Source: Erpobdella octoculata (lineage: Eukaryota; Annelida; Clitellata; Hirudinida; Erpobdellidae). Taken from it: a stretch of 64,000 nt of DNA. How positions within the stretch are numbered: the first letter of the stretch is position 1; every line of letters begins with the position of its first letter. The stretch spans positions 7,917,550 through 7,981,549 of the forward strand of contig OZ022240.1 in NCBI GenBank assembly GCA_963978895.1, in the 5' to 3' direction. The position numbers and the translations under genes were made by a program. The notes beneath the pieces are model-generated. The model was not told where the DNA came from, did no database searches, and worked only from the letters and a program-made list of their open reading frames with translations. Positions 20,267 through 31,436 of this stretch are shown here, piece by piece.

Positions 20267-20370
20267 GTTTTTTTATCAACATTTTTGTTTTAAATTATGC
20301 TAGCAGAATTGTCCAAATATGCTTTTTACTGAAACAGGAAATTGTTTGTTATCCAATAAAATTTTAATGT
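20267..20370 (+). repeat. 104-bp direct repeat flanking the hAT region (left copy)
   Basis: The sequence from TTTTTTTATCAACATTTTTG to CCAATAAAATTTTAAT is repeated at 22232-22334 on the other side of the hAT, each time followed by an ATGT-type array. The same pair is present in copy 2 (43501-43602 and 48492-48594). It includes an AATAAA-like polyadenylation signal and may be the 3' UTR end of the LRR gene. Confidence 0.75.
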
Positions 20371-20636
20371 ATGTATGTATGTATGTATGTTTGTATGTAT
20401 GTATGTATGTATGTATGTATGTATGTATGTATGTATGTATGTATGTTTGTATGTATGTATGTATGTTTGTATGTATGTATGTATGTATGTATGTATGTAT
20501 GTATGTATGTATGTATGTATGTATGTATGTATGTATGTATGTATGTATGTATGTATGTATGTATGTATGTATGTATGTATGTATGTATGTATGTATGTAT
20601 GTATGTATGTATGTATGTATGTATGTATGTATGTAT
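20368..20636. repeat. (ATGT)n array, copy 1, first block
   Basis: Near-perfect ATGT repeats with a few TTGT variants. ORFs through it (poly-MYVC, poly-IHTY) are artefacts. Confidence 0.97.
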
Positions 20637-20639
20637 GTG

Positions 20640-20905
20640 TGTGTTATAACTCTTTGCGAGCTTTCGTCGCCGAAGGTCTTCAGAAGAAGAACCTCTCATT
20701 TTTAGCGTTTCGGCCCTTTAACTTCTTGACGCTTTTAAGAGAGGTGGGCCCACGTCCGTTGATCAGGCGGACGCCCTTCGGCGAGAAAAATTTCCAAATT
20801 TCTAACTTGAAACACGAAAATTCAAAGTTCAGCAGAAAACGGTTCGAAACAAAACTTGAAATCGCCGGAACGATTATCGCTCAATGTAAACAAGGCTATT
20901 ATCGC
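20640..20905 (-). mobile_element. LINE 3' end fragment next to an ACAT tail
   Basis: On the minus strand this resembles the 3' UTR of the LINE at 22430-23418: CGTCAAGAAGTTAAAGGGCCGAAACG, then a CTTCTGAAGACC block, then the ACAT repeat. The longer relative has CGTCAAGAAATTAAGGAGCC and CTTCTGATGACC in the same order. Absent from copy 2, where the two flanking arrays are fused. Confidence 0.55.
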
Positions 20906-20909
20906 TCAA

Positions 20910-21022
20910 TGTATGTATGTATGTATGTATGTATGTATGTATGTATGTATGTATGTATGTATGTATGTATGTATGTATGTATGTATGTATGTATGTATGT
21001 ATGTATGTATGTATGTATGTAT
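20910..21022. repeat. (ATGT)n array, copy 1, second block
   Basis: About 110 bp of pure ATGT ending at the left end of the TTCGGG hAT, which is inserted into the array. Confidence 0.97.
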
Positions 21023-21023
21023 T

Positions 21024-22214
21024 TGGGATGTCACGGGTAGTACTTTTTGGAGTTTTCGGGTTCGGGTTCGGCTTTGTGAAACTAAAGTTTTCGGGTTCGG
21101 GTTTGTGAAACTAAAGTTTTCGGGTTCGGGTTTGTGAAACTAGACTGTTCGGGTTCGGGTTTGTAAAACTCTAGTTTTCGGGTTCGAGTTTGTGAAACTC
21201 ATGTTTTCGGGTTCGGGTTTGTAGTTTTCCAAAAAACCGGGTTCGGGTTCGGGTACTGGCTTATGATTTCAAATTCCTGGATTGATTTTAAATTTACCTA
21301 GTGTATATAAATATAAAAACGAGAGCGATCAATTCATCCATTGGACATTACACGTATTGGATAAACTCTAGCAAATTATTTTTTAGCTTTCCAAATAATG
21401 TGATTTCTTTGGCCGAAGGAGGCTTAATTATTTTAGTTCGTTCGCGGCTCGGGCCGGCCTGATAATCAAACGGATTAGTGGTCTAGCTTACACAATCACT
21501 AATAAAATGACGTATTTGTGTCATTTGTTACGCAAAGGTGATAATACAAAACAGCTCGCGATTAGTATAATATGTTACGTCAAGATCACATGCTGCAAGT
21601 ACTCCAAAGTATGCTAAAGGACTGGAATATTGAAAAATCTAAGGTTTGTTTCGAGATCTTGCGCTCTATATTATGGTAATTACGTGACATTATGTACCTA
21701 CTTTATATTTTTATATAGGTTCATGTTGTATTACGCGACGGTGGTACAAATATTGTAAAAGCAATGAACGAAGGCGAATTCAGTAGTGCAAGTTGTGCGG
21801 CACATGTCCGGAATTTAATAGTTAAAAATGAGATTTTCAGTCACTAGTTCGTAAAGCAACTTATTTTATCAGACGAGGAGCCCGAGGATGGACATATATA
21901 AAAGTCGCTATAAGTAACAAGCTTTTACCAAAAAGTGTACATTATTAAATGACATGAATGACTGATCCCCAAAGTTTCCAAACAATATTTTATTATTAGA
22001 GTTGCCGGGTGAATGAGCGTTGACCAATACTCATTTGAGTACTGGTAAAATCACAATGACAATCGTACAATGACTTTAGGGTTCGGGTTCGGGTATCAAG
22101 TTTTCACATTTTCGAGTTCGGGTATCAAATTTTCACATTTTCGGGTTCGAGTTCGGGTATCAGAAAAAGACCGGGTAGTACCGAACTCGGGTTCGGGTAC
22201 CCGTGACATCCCTA
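21024..22214 (+). mobile_element. hAT with TTCGGG-rich ends, copy 1, internally replaced
   Basis: Ends GGGATGTCACGGGTA / TACCCGTGACATCCC lie within ATGT repeats. The subterminal regions (21050-21250 and 22075-22200) are arrays of TTCGGGTTCGGG-like units. Only the first two transposase exons remain (around 21570-21830). The rest of the transposase seen in copy 2 is replaced by an inverted copy of the P450 3' flank (21830-22070). Confidence 0.85.
21830..22070 (-). repeat. Inverted copy of P450 3' flank 12966-13208
   Basis: The reverse complement of 12966-13208 (landmarks GTGATTTTACCAGTACTC and CATCCTCGGGCTCCTCG) sits between the second hAT exon and the right TTCGGG array. Copy 2 has intact hAT sequence here, so this is a replacement specific to copy 1. 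Confidence 0.92.
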
Positions 22215-22231
22215 GTATGTATGTATGTATG

Positions 22232-22425
22232 TTTTTTTATCAACATTTTTGTTTTAAATTATGCTAGCAGAATTGTCCAAATATGCTTTTTACTGAAACA
22301 GGAAATTGTTTGTTATCCAATAAAATTTTAATATTTGTATATATGTATGTATGTATGTATGTTTGTATGTATGTATTTATGTGTGTATGTATGTATGTAT
22401 GTATGTATGTATGTGTGTGTGTGCA
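22232..22425. repeat. Right copy of the 104-bp repeat with a short ATGT array
   Basis: Matches 20267-20370, then continues as an imperfect ATGT/GTGT array that forms the tail of the minus-strand LINE remnant. Confidence 0.75.
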
Positions 22426-23418
22426 CTTCTGAAGAGCTTTTCTGTGGAGGTCATCAGAAGAAAATCCCCCCTCGAGCAAACGTTTCGGCTCCTTAATTTC
22501 TTGACGTTCTAAGGGGGGCGAGCCACGTTCGACGGTCGAACGTCCTCCGGCAGAAAATGTCTTTGTTCTTTTCCGACATCGAATTTCTATCATTCCTTGC
22601 ATCGTGGCAGATATTTATCATGCAAATAAACTCGCGACGTTAAAGAAATTCAGACTATTCAAGTGAGAAAACCTTCGACGACATAACGGCTTCGCTTTCG
22701 TAGCGGTACTTAATATCGCCACGTAAACAAAGACGAAGCAATTCTATTCTTGCGGAGAGGAGAGAGCGGCTTCTAAATTTGGAAAATCTTCTTTTTTCTC
22801 TCTTTGAGACCAAATCCAGAATGAAGCCGATTCTGCTGCTTCAGAAATCTGTTTAATTGCACGGGTCCGCTCTCTGTTAGACATGCCCAGGGCCCGCAGC
22901 AACTTTAGCAAAGATTTACCAACCAAACCGCGTGCTCCGACTTCAACAGCAAAATGCTCAGCTCTTGAGCCATTTGCTTCCAAATCCAACACCAATTCTC
23001 TGTATTTTTCTAATTTCATGATGTTACTGGCCTCCATGTTGCTTTCCCAAGGCACTGTCAACTCGATGAGAAGAAATGTCTTGGCCAGACTCGAAAAAAC
23101 AACTATGTCTGGCCTTTTTCCACTTTCCTTTATTGAAACTGGGAAGCACTTTTCCGTTTTCAGATCGGCAGAGACCCTCCAGTCGTTCGCCGCATGGAAA
23201 ACATTCTCTCCTTCCGTGAGGGTTCTTTTTGGGCGATTTAGCTGCGGCAATCCCTCTCTCAAAAAATAAATCTTCCTCCTAGGTTTCACCTCCATTGAGT
23301 TGGCTTTTCGGCAGGCCTCTTTTACAAATCCCAGCAGCTTTTGGAGAAAAAGGTTGTGGCGCCACGTGTATCTACCATGAGAAAGAGAATAGGAGCAGGA
23401 GGAAAGAATATGAATCAA
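22426..23418 (-). mobile_element. LINE remnant: 3' end with endonuclease-like domain, copy 1
   Basis: The 224-codon minus-strand ORF (23418-22744) contains RPDIVVFSSLAKTFLLIELTVPWE, then LEKYRELVLDLE and ARGLVGKSLLKLLRALG. The PD ... (E)LTVPWE ... KY.(D/E)L arrangement resembles the restriction-like PD-(D/E)XK endonuclease at the C-terminus of R2/NeSL-type non-LTR elements; this is a motif-level inference. After the stop a 300-bp 3' region ends in an (ACAT)n tail. No reverse transcriptase is left upstream, so it is a 5'-truncated copy. In copy 2 the ORF is split by a Gypsy insertion. Confidence 0.55.
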
Positions 23419-23439
23419 TCAGGCCCCCCAGTTTTTTTA

Positions 23440-25060
23440 TTGCTGTCCAGTTCAACAAAGCAAATGTAGGTGTCTTATTTAATAAGTTGTTTGAATTTGC
23501 TATGGAGAAGTATGATAAATTGTGTAGGATTTCACAAAACATGCCTCAAAACGCCTCTTAACCAAACGAGATAATCGATATGATGACATAGATAGTACAA
23601 GTTTTGATTGTCGAAAAATGCAAAGATTCTGACATTAACTGGTATTCGATCAAGGGCGACGAAACTCGAGATCAGTGCAATGTCGAGAATATATCGATTG
23701 TTATTCGCTATGTGCGTGGTGTAGAGACAGTAGAGCACAATGAGTTAGATGCTAAAAGCCTGACTCGTTCTTGTTACACAACTTCATGTTCAGCAACTGG
23801 AACCTGCTCAAATTTTGAGTCAATGTTATGACAGACCCAGTGTAATGAGCGGTGGAAAAGAAGGTGTCCAGAAAATATTGCAAGACATTCTGGTCCGTTA
23901 AATTCCGTACGTGCACTGCTATAATCACCAAACCTTGTGGTTGCGCACGCTATGGAATCAGAGATAAAGGTGAAAAACGTTTTCAGCTTATGTGAACAAT
24001 TTTATGTGTTTTTCCTCCAAAATTTTGTGACTAACACATGTAGGTGACACAATAAAGCTGTTACATGCTCAAAAATAGATTGGCCCTTATCAGGCTGCAA
24101 TGGCTGTCAAAAGCAACAGAGAGGAAATTTTGCAGACCCTCGAAATATTGGCAGCTTAGAAAAGCTCTGGCTGATTTTTTGTTGAACCAGCTGGGCTGCT
24201 CAACAAAGATTCAAAGTCGGACTTTGTTTTTTTCCAAATACCATTGTCAAAATACTGAGCTTGCTGTCACCGGCCAATGCTTTGTTGAAAGGTCGCTTGT
24301 GCAATGTGTCTCTTGCTATGGAACTGATCTCGACAGCTGAACAAAACTTTTTTGCTTTGCGATCTGCAGAGCTGCAAAGGTCTTTGATCATACAATGATG
24401 ACCATGTAGTGTCAGTAAAGCGCAAACGAGTTCAGAGAACCTGGCTGACCAGCTCTAAGTTCACCTACACTTTGGGTCATTACCATGTCATTGGTTCTAA
24501 AGTTACTTCACGCGAGCTCATGAGGGGTGCTTTCTACAACATCATAGTTTTTCTCCATTTTGAAATAAACCACCGATTTGGCGAATCCAACTTGGTTTTG
24601 TTTCAAGCTGTAGAACCTTTCGTTCCATCATATCAGAGCTTTCCTGTTGAGAAGTGCTTGGAACCACTCAGCCAGCTTCTCTGCCTCGACCATAGATGTC
24701 CTCGCTCGCAAATTCGGCAAATTGCCTATTGCAATGCGACTGTGCCGTAACAAATTCGTCGTAAAAAGATGCAACATACTCATATGCAATACTGCAGTAC
24801 GGTGACGCATTTCCAAATGTGTATCAGCTGTATGCCGGAGAATTCACAATCGGTGTGTCAAGTGCTACGTGCGAGAGCAGTTTCTCCACTCTCACGTGGA
24901 TTCTGCGGCTTTATCGCCAATCAATGGGACTTGAGCGTAATTTTCAACTCGTATTACTTGCTTTTGAAAAGGATTTTGCGCTAAAAGTAGATCTTAACAC
25001 TTTCGTAGAAATGTTTGCCCAGAAATCGCGCCGTTTTGTTCTCTGGCATTATATGTGATG
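23440..25060 (+). pseudogene. hAT (DUF4371/ZMYM1-like) transposase pseudogene, copy 1
   Basis: Frame pieces in order: MEKYDKLCRISQNMPQ; SIKGDETRDQCNVENISIVIRY (the DExxD-like start of the RNase H fold in DUF4371 proteins); CYDRPSVMSGGKEGVQKIL with PYVHCYNHQ (second catalytic region); and finally ATCESSFSTLTWI with LRLYRQSMGLERNF, the hAT dimerisation region. Stops and frame changes separate them. Copies 1 and 2 share the defects, so it was dead before the duplication. Confidence 0.8.
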
Positions 25061-25213
25061 TGTTTTTATAAAGTTTTTCCGTGTAAATTATAATTGTTTT
25101 TAAATGTTGTGCTATCATTTTATTTACATGCTTTGGGAAATTTTTCTGTTGATTCAAAATATTTTCAAATTTTATTAAATATGGTAAAATAAGATCCAAA
25201 TTTCAATCGCTAA

Positions 25214-26714
25214 CCCGTTTAGGTCCAAAACTTTATTAATTAGATTTCTATTATTTTTTTTTGTTATTTCTAAGTTACTTGCTTATGTTTTAACAGATTT
25301 ATTTTTAATTATTTTTTATTTGAAAGAAAACTTTGAAAATTCACTATGCTCGTTTTTCGAACGGTGGTCGTATAGACTACTGAAAACAACAAAATGTTTA
25401 AAAGTCAATTTTTTTTGTTCTCAACGCAAACAATTATAATATAAATTTTAGGCTATAAACAGAAAAGCTAAAAACACATTTCTGACTTTATCAGTAACAC
25501 AGTTCAATAAAATCCAAAATTTTAACATTCAATAAATCAGTCAAGCAGTTCATGATAGTCGTTTCAGAACCGGGATGTGCGGAAAGCACCAAAACAATTC
25601 CGATGAAGTCGTTTGCCGCACTTGGCCCACATGTACAGTGTTTTGCCATAATTTTCCAGCTTGTAGCGACCTACTGTTTTCACCTTTTCCAGATCATGAC
25701 CATGGCCAGTTGCTGAATCTTCCCTATCGTTTTGTTTCTTCAACCGTGCATGAATTCATTTCATCGGTATAAAACAACCTAAACAGCCTATATGGGGTTT
25801 TTCAAGCAAAGCACCATTAGGTGTTTCAAACTCGTTATATATAGACTGTTTTAAAAGTGGCTATTCAAATGACTCTTTTTGGTCCAAGTGCATTTCAATC
25901 GTTTTTGGCGTTTTGGTTGCCGCGGCATTGAACTGACCGTATTTGCGACCTACATTTCTTCACCCAAAGAACAGACACAGTCTAATCTCATCCCATCATT
26001 AGTATAATCAACTTCTACCTTCCCGGATATTACAAAGAATAACATTTCTTCTTCATTTGCTTATTCATCAGTCACGTGTTATGATGCGCCGGGCGGAAGA
26101 ATGACAAGTATGTCAACCTCAATGCTATCATCATCATCAAGAATTAGTTACATAGCTTCTTTCAACGTGAAAAAACGTTCTGTTTGACGCCTTTCATTTT
26201 TAAACTTTACAAACATTTCATTCGAAGAATGAAATTTGCAAAAAACACTATCACCAATTCAACCACTGCACACCTATAAGCTGAATAAGCTAGTTTCGAC
26301 TCGTTCGCATACAGTACTCTATACGCCCAACGATCGTAGAACGAGCATGACTCATACATGTTCAGATTGTGGGTTAGTGTAAACACAATAAAATTTAATT
26401 AACGTTGCTGTTTACTTTTGAGTACAACTTCTTTCGATATTTCAAACTTTTGTTATGATAACTCTCATGAAATTAGCATAATAAATTTTTAAAGTTATAT
26501 CGGTCGAAAACCTTGAAAATGCTCATATTCTCATATTCTAACCCAGATTAAACTACTTAATATGAATAAAAAATTATTTAAAAAATTTTATACAGTGTAT
26601 TGAAGCTTTCTTAACATAAAAAAAAACTTTTAACAGAAAAAAAATTACAACTTAATTTTATGCAACGCCAAAAATAAGTGTGTTCGTAGAACGTACGATG
26701 GTCTAAAACGGGCT
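25214..26714 (-). mobile_element. piggyBac-like element, only in copy 1
   Basis: Begins CCCGTTTAGGTCC and ends GGTCTAAAACGGG, flanked by CTAA on both sides. Copy 2 reads straight through as CAATCGCTAAGCCTG with a single CTAA (55901-55916). CCC...GGG ends and a 4-bp TTAA-like target are piggyBac features. On the minus strand near 25575-25690 a frame ends in MWAKCGKRLHRNCFGAF, resembling the C-terminal cysteine-rich domain of piggyBac transposases (C..C...LC..CF..YH). The rest of the coding region is broken. Confidence 0.75.
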
Positions 26715-26851
26715 AAGCCTGTTTTTTTTGCGTGAAGAATATTTTGAGGGTCAAATCACTGGAATGTGCAACTTATGTGAATAGAAAATTTATACAGTGC
26801 CTCCCCAAAAGTTCTTGGGCCCCCCACTTCCAAATTCCTGGTTACGCCCTG

Positions 26852-28059
26852 GATCCCCTAACATATTATAGTTTTTGACAAAGTACCACATATACAAGAT
26901 TGTGGAAAAAATAAAACCCTGGAATATGAGGCAATATTTGAAAATGGATAAAGGAACGGCTAGCTGACAACAGAATACAAAAAATAAGAATTAGAGAGAA
27001 ATACTCACAGGGACGTCGTTTCAGCAAAACCAGAGTCCTCTGCGCCTGGGCACAAAACACAAAATCTGCGCCCCCTGCATAACATCTTTTGCTTCTTTCT
27101 CCCAAAAAAAACCTGATGACAGGGGAAGGGGTAGTTGGAGTCACTTTAAAAAAAAAATTTGAAACCTTTGTTTTATTTTTCCTCCCAAAAACCTGATGAC
27201 CGGGGGAGTCACATACCATAACATCTGAGTGATCATAAGAGCATTTCCAACTGTCTCTACGAACAAGGGTATAGCTATCAAAATCTGCTATCGTTATTTG
27301 ATAATAGTTTATCGTTCTTTATACTAGGTGTTTTAAGACTCAAATATCAGCAGTATATGTAATATATATCGAATTATCCTGTCGTGGATCATAATTTGAT
27401 ATTTTTTTTATCCGGGTTGGGACTGGCCGCAAAAGTGTTCTTATACGGTCTGCAGAGTGCAGAGAGGAAATCATCAGATTGCGGATTGAAGGAATTCAGG
27501 CATGCAAGAATATCACTATTTTCTGTAAATCGTGCGTTAAACTTAGACAAAATGCGATCGATGCATGCATACAAAATCTGTGACCTATATCGTTCCATTT
27601 TGAACTGTTCATAACTTTTTTAACACTTCTCCATCTCGACGTGAACGATCAAGCTTCCTAGTTTCTTTAGCATCTCTTTTTTCTTTTATTCTCTATGAAC
27701 AGCCTACTTGGCCAGACTATGAATAACGCTAATCATCTTTATAACCGGGATGACATTTTTCTACATATGGCCGCATCCTATAATTACAAAAGCTTCTGTT
27801 TTTCTCTTCTCAAATCTCACTAAAAACACCAAAAAATCCTATGTAGTCGCTGACAACGTTATTTCGATACACTTTGTAGTACCAACTCAACCTGTATAAC
27901 ATGCGTTTGGCACACGTGTGCGTGGACGTGCATAAAATACCGGTACACTACAATAGTCCCCGCAGATGGCGGAGCCATAAAAAAAAGAGAAAAGTACAAA
28001 CAAAAATCATACGCAGAAATGATCAAGGAAATAACGAACGAAAACAATGCAAGAGAGAA
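26852..28059. other. Intergenic stretch, no gene recognised, copy 1
   Basis: Contains GGG/CCC-rich pieces with CCTGATGAC repeated at 27112 and 27191 and a short insertion/deletion difference from copy 2 near 27014. At 27297 it has the empty site of the SINE found at 56532. Small ORFs (27384-27614, 27901-28101) show no family signal. Confidence 0.5.
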
Positions 28060-28785
28060 TCATACTGCAAATCTAACACGACGCTGCGCTCGTATATTTG
28101 ACTGTTGCTGCTCAATATCGCTTTTCTGTACAATGCTGTCCGAGGGTTGATTCGCTGATCTTGGATGAATTGTATATTTTCGAATATGAGCCAATTTAAT
28201 GCGATCACGTGAAACAATCGAAACTACATCATCGGACATCTTAAGTTTTACAATTTTATCATTCAAATCTAAAACCTCAAATGGACCTTGGAAGTAGAAA
28301 AAAATAAGTGTGGCATAAGAGGCGAAGCGCCAGTGACAGCTGTAAACGGACAAATACCATGTTCATTTGGTAAACACCGAAGAGCCAGCAGTACAGAGGG
28401 CAACGCAATCAGCCAATCGTCTTCCCGAGCCTTTAAAGCATTCTTTAATGTACGGTGAAATCGTTCGATCATCCCGTTTGATTGCGGATGGTAGGCTGTA
28501 GTTCGTAAAAGTTGAAAGCCGATCAGCGAGGAAAGATGGCTCATGAGTTCGGATTCGAATTGACGTCCTCGGTCCGTTACAATGTGAAGCGGGACACCAA
28601 AACGAGAAACCCACGCCGTCAGGAAAACATCAGTAACAGTTTCAGCCGTAATGTTAGAAGCTGGCACTACCTCAAACCATCGAGTTGCTCGGTCGATCAT
28701 GGTGATGAGGTATCGCTTCTCGGATGGATAAGGTGAAATGGTATATTTTGAAGGCTTCAGAGGTCCAACAATATCTATGGGCCAA
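28060..28785 (-). pseudogene. Gypsy-type integrase remnant, copy 1
   Basis: From about 28785 the minus strand reads DIVGPLKPSKY, MIDRATRWFEVVPA, then IVTDRGRQFESEL and YHPQSNGMIERFHR. These are the first region, second Asp and Glu of the DDE integrase, followed by FQGPFEVLDL and HIRKYT, the post-integrase chromodomain-like region. A frameshift near 28290 separates the two parts. No LTR, RT or gag accompanies it. It belongs to a Gypsy lineage different from elements 1 and 2. Confidence 0.85.
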
Positions 28786-28999
28786 TATCATTGGCCCATA
28801 TATAACTATTGGTTCACATAATAATAATAATAGGATCGATTAGAAGCGCCAGTTGCTAATCTTCAGAGGCGCCGGGAACGACTCGTGCATATGGGATCAC
28901 ACAGTATTACCTGCCACCGCACGTAAAAGTCCGAAGCCCAGTCCCCCTAAATGATGTCCATGAGTTTTGAAAGTAACGGTCTGAAAGGTGCCAATATAT

Positions 29000-29930
29000 T
29001 AACCATGGCCCACTTAAAAGTCAGGAGCCTACATAAAAGTCAGGGAGGGCTACTTAACAGCCAGAAAAGGGCCAGTCAAAAATCAGGAAAAGGCCAGTTA
29101 AAAGGGACCCACTTGAGTGCCGGGACTCACTTTAGTGCGGGGGACCAATTTAGTGTGGCGGCTCACGTGAAAACGGGGGTGGGAGCCACTTAAGTGCGGT
29201 GGACCACTCAAGGGCGGGGAGCCCACTTAAGTGCGGGAAACCACTTTAATGCCGGGAAACCCACTGAAAAGTCCGGGAAGAGCCACTTAAGTAAGTAGGG
29301 GCCCACTTAGGTGCCGGGAGCCCACTTAAATGCAGAGGCTCACGTAAGACCGAAGCCCCTTGAGTGCGTAGAGCTCACTACAGTGCTGGGCCCTTTTAAG
29401 TGTGTGGGACCCACTTTAGTGCCGAGTGCCCCCTTAAGTACGTGGGGCCAACTTTAGTGTCGGGGGCCTACTGAAAAGTCCAGGAAGGGCTATTCAAAAA
29501 TCAGGAGGGACCCACTAACTTATGGGCCGGGGGCCCACTTAAGCGCGGGAAACCACTTAAGCGCGGGAAACCACATAAGGGCGAGGGCCCACTTAAGTGC
29601 GTTGGGACCACTTTAGTGATGGGACCCACTTTACTGCGTGGGGCCAACTTTTAGTACCGGGGCCCCATAAGTATGTGGGGCCCACTTTAGTGCCGGGGGC
29701 CCACTTTAGTGTCGGGGGCCCACTTTAGTGCCGGGGGCCCACTTTAATGCCGGGGCCCACTTTAGTGCCGGGGCCCACTGAAAATTCCGGGAAGGGCCAC
29801 TTAAAAATCCGGAAGGCCCACTAACTTAAGTGCTTGGGGACCACTTTAGTGATGGTGCCCACTTAACTGCGTGGGGCCCACTTAAATGTGTGGGGTCTAC
29901 TTAATTGAGTGGGGCCCACTGAAAACTCAG
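29000..29930. repeat. GC-rich 20-bp minisatellite, copy 1
   Basis: Tandem degenerate units of GGGCCCACTTTAGTGCCGGG. The most regular part is 29680-29780; outer units are more diverged (AAGTGCGGGAAACCACTT forms). GC content is far above the surroundings. Copy 2 (58480-59430) has one extra unit near 58940. Confidence 0.92.
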
Positions 29931-30052
29931 GGGGGGGCGATTCCCTGCCCCCCTTAATTGACGTCCCTGAATACTCAGAGAAAAAAACATCAGAAATGTT
30001 GTACTGCAACTATCAGTTTTAGAATCTTTACTGTTTGTCTATATATATAAAA

Positions 30053-30883
30053 ACTAGCAGTGCCCGTAGCGGCTTCGCTCGCATGAAATTAGAGAGTTTG
30101 AACCGTGCATCCATAGTAGAGATCATTTTTTTTAGGTCTCGGCTCGCCCCGTCGACAAATTAGCCCAGCCCGTTCTAAAAACCCAAACTCCTGGCCCGGC
30201 AAAGCCCGTCTGAATTAGGCCCGGCTCATTTTTACAGGCCTAGAAGTTCTATATACTTGATGAAAAACTTCGGCCCGTCCCACCTTGACCTCAGGTTTGG
30301 CCCGGCCAAACTGAAGACCCTGAAATCACTAAAATATCTATATACTTGGTGAAAAACCTCGGCCCGTCCCACTTTGATTTAAGGTTTGGCCTGGCCCGTG
30401 TGAAGACTCTAAAATAACGGCTTGGCCCGGCCGATGATAAACTGGACTTAGCTACTTTTAACCGGCACAAAACTTCAAAATACTAATTTTTACATTTGTA
30501 GCACTTACAGTTTTTGAGTAGCAGTTATTTTGAAATCAAATAACCCTTATTTCCACCCCACATTTGAGGTTCTGGAAACCAAATTTTCAAAAAATGCTAA
30601 AACACGTATTTCATTATTTTTGGAGTAGAAACTAAATACTAATTTTTACTTCTGTAGCATTAACAGTTTTTGAGTAGCAGCTACTTTAAAAACCAAATAA
30701 CCCAAAAAATGATGAAACACGTATATCTTTTTTTTTGAGTAGATATGAAGTATTAATTTTTACATCTGTGGCAATTACAGTTGTTGAGTAGCAGTTACTT
30801 TAAAAACCAAATAACCCTATTTTCCACCTCACATTTGAAGTCCTGGAAACCAAATTTTCAAAAAATTGTGAAACCCGTATATC
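30053..30883 (-). mobile_element. Inverted Helitron-like repeats, copy 1
   Basis: Starts ACTAGCAGTGCCCGTAGCGG, the complement of a CGCTAGT-type right end, and runs through GGCCCGGC-rich repeats (30140-30430) into minus-strand copies of the roughly 159-bp core unit. Shares its head with 40138-40360 and 59553-60383. Confidence 0.6.
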
Positions 30884-31039
30884 CTCCAGGTGTAGACAGG
30901 TGCGCCTTCCAAGCTAGCTACCAAGATGTTGCGAGAAAGTTCTGTTTAGTGTTTTGCGAGTTGCGCGGTATTTACATTACATGTTTCTTGCTATTTATAT
31001 TGTGTTTTGAAAGAATAAAGTTTTCTGAAAGACACAACA
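30884..31039 (+). repeat. Partial Gypsy 1 LTR, opposite orientation
   Basis: 156 bp matching the 4673-4843 LTR but reversed, lacking about 15 bp of one end and keeping the 23-bp segment. Its intact end is followed by ATGCT and the same repeat junction as at 4668, so it looks like a copied LTR-repeat junction and not an independent solo LTR. Confidence 0.85.
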
Positions 31040-31436
31040 ATGCTAAAACACGTATATCATTATTTTTAGAGTAGAAACTAAATACTAATTTTTACTTTTG
31101 TAGCATTAACAGTTTTTGAGTAGAAGCTACTTTAAAAACCAAATAACCCAATTTTCCAACCCACATTTGAGGTCCGGGAAACCAAATTTGTAAAAAATGG
31201 TGAAACACGTATATCTTTATTTTTAGAAAATAAACTAAATAATAATTTTTACATCTGTGGTATTTACTGTTTTTGAGTAGCAGTTACTATAAAAGACAAT
31301 TAGCCCTATTTTCCACCCCACATTTGAAGTCCTGGAAACCAAATTTCCAAAAAATGCTAAAACACGTATTTCATTATTTTTGGAGTAGAAGCTAAATACT
31401 AATTTTTACTCCTGTAGCATTAACAGTTTTTGAGTA

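Larger units (their letters stand above)
23420..26851 (+). mobile_element. ZMYM1-type hAT remnant, copy 1, with a nested piggyBac
   Basis: The right end CCTGGTTACGCCCTG (26837-26851), preceded by GGGCCCCCCACTTCC, is the typical CAGGGCGTAACCAGG hAT terminus. The left side starts abruptly at GGCCCCCCAG. Inside, transposase fragments run 23440-25060 and a piggyBac-like element occupies 25214-26714. Copy 2 counterpart: 54117-56045, with the nested element absent but a tail like the right end present. Confidence 0.65.

Noticed and set aside
21040..21240. Interstitial telomere from TTCGGG repeats
   Set aside because: The units lie strictly inside hAT inverted ends at both sides of the element and in both copies.
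22430..22560. Possible hammerhead ribozyme (GAAAC and CTGATGA motifs on the minus strand)
   Set aside because: Both core motifs are present, but the bases beside them do not form the required stem II, and the homologous fragment at 20640 has CTGAAGA in place of CTGATGA.
30884..31039. Independent solo LTR insertion
   Set aside because: The end is truncated and its flank repeats the exact junction found beside Gypsy 1, so a copied junction is more likely than a second insertion.
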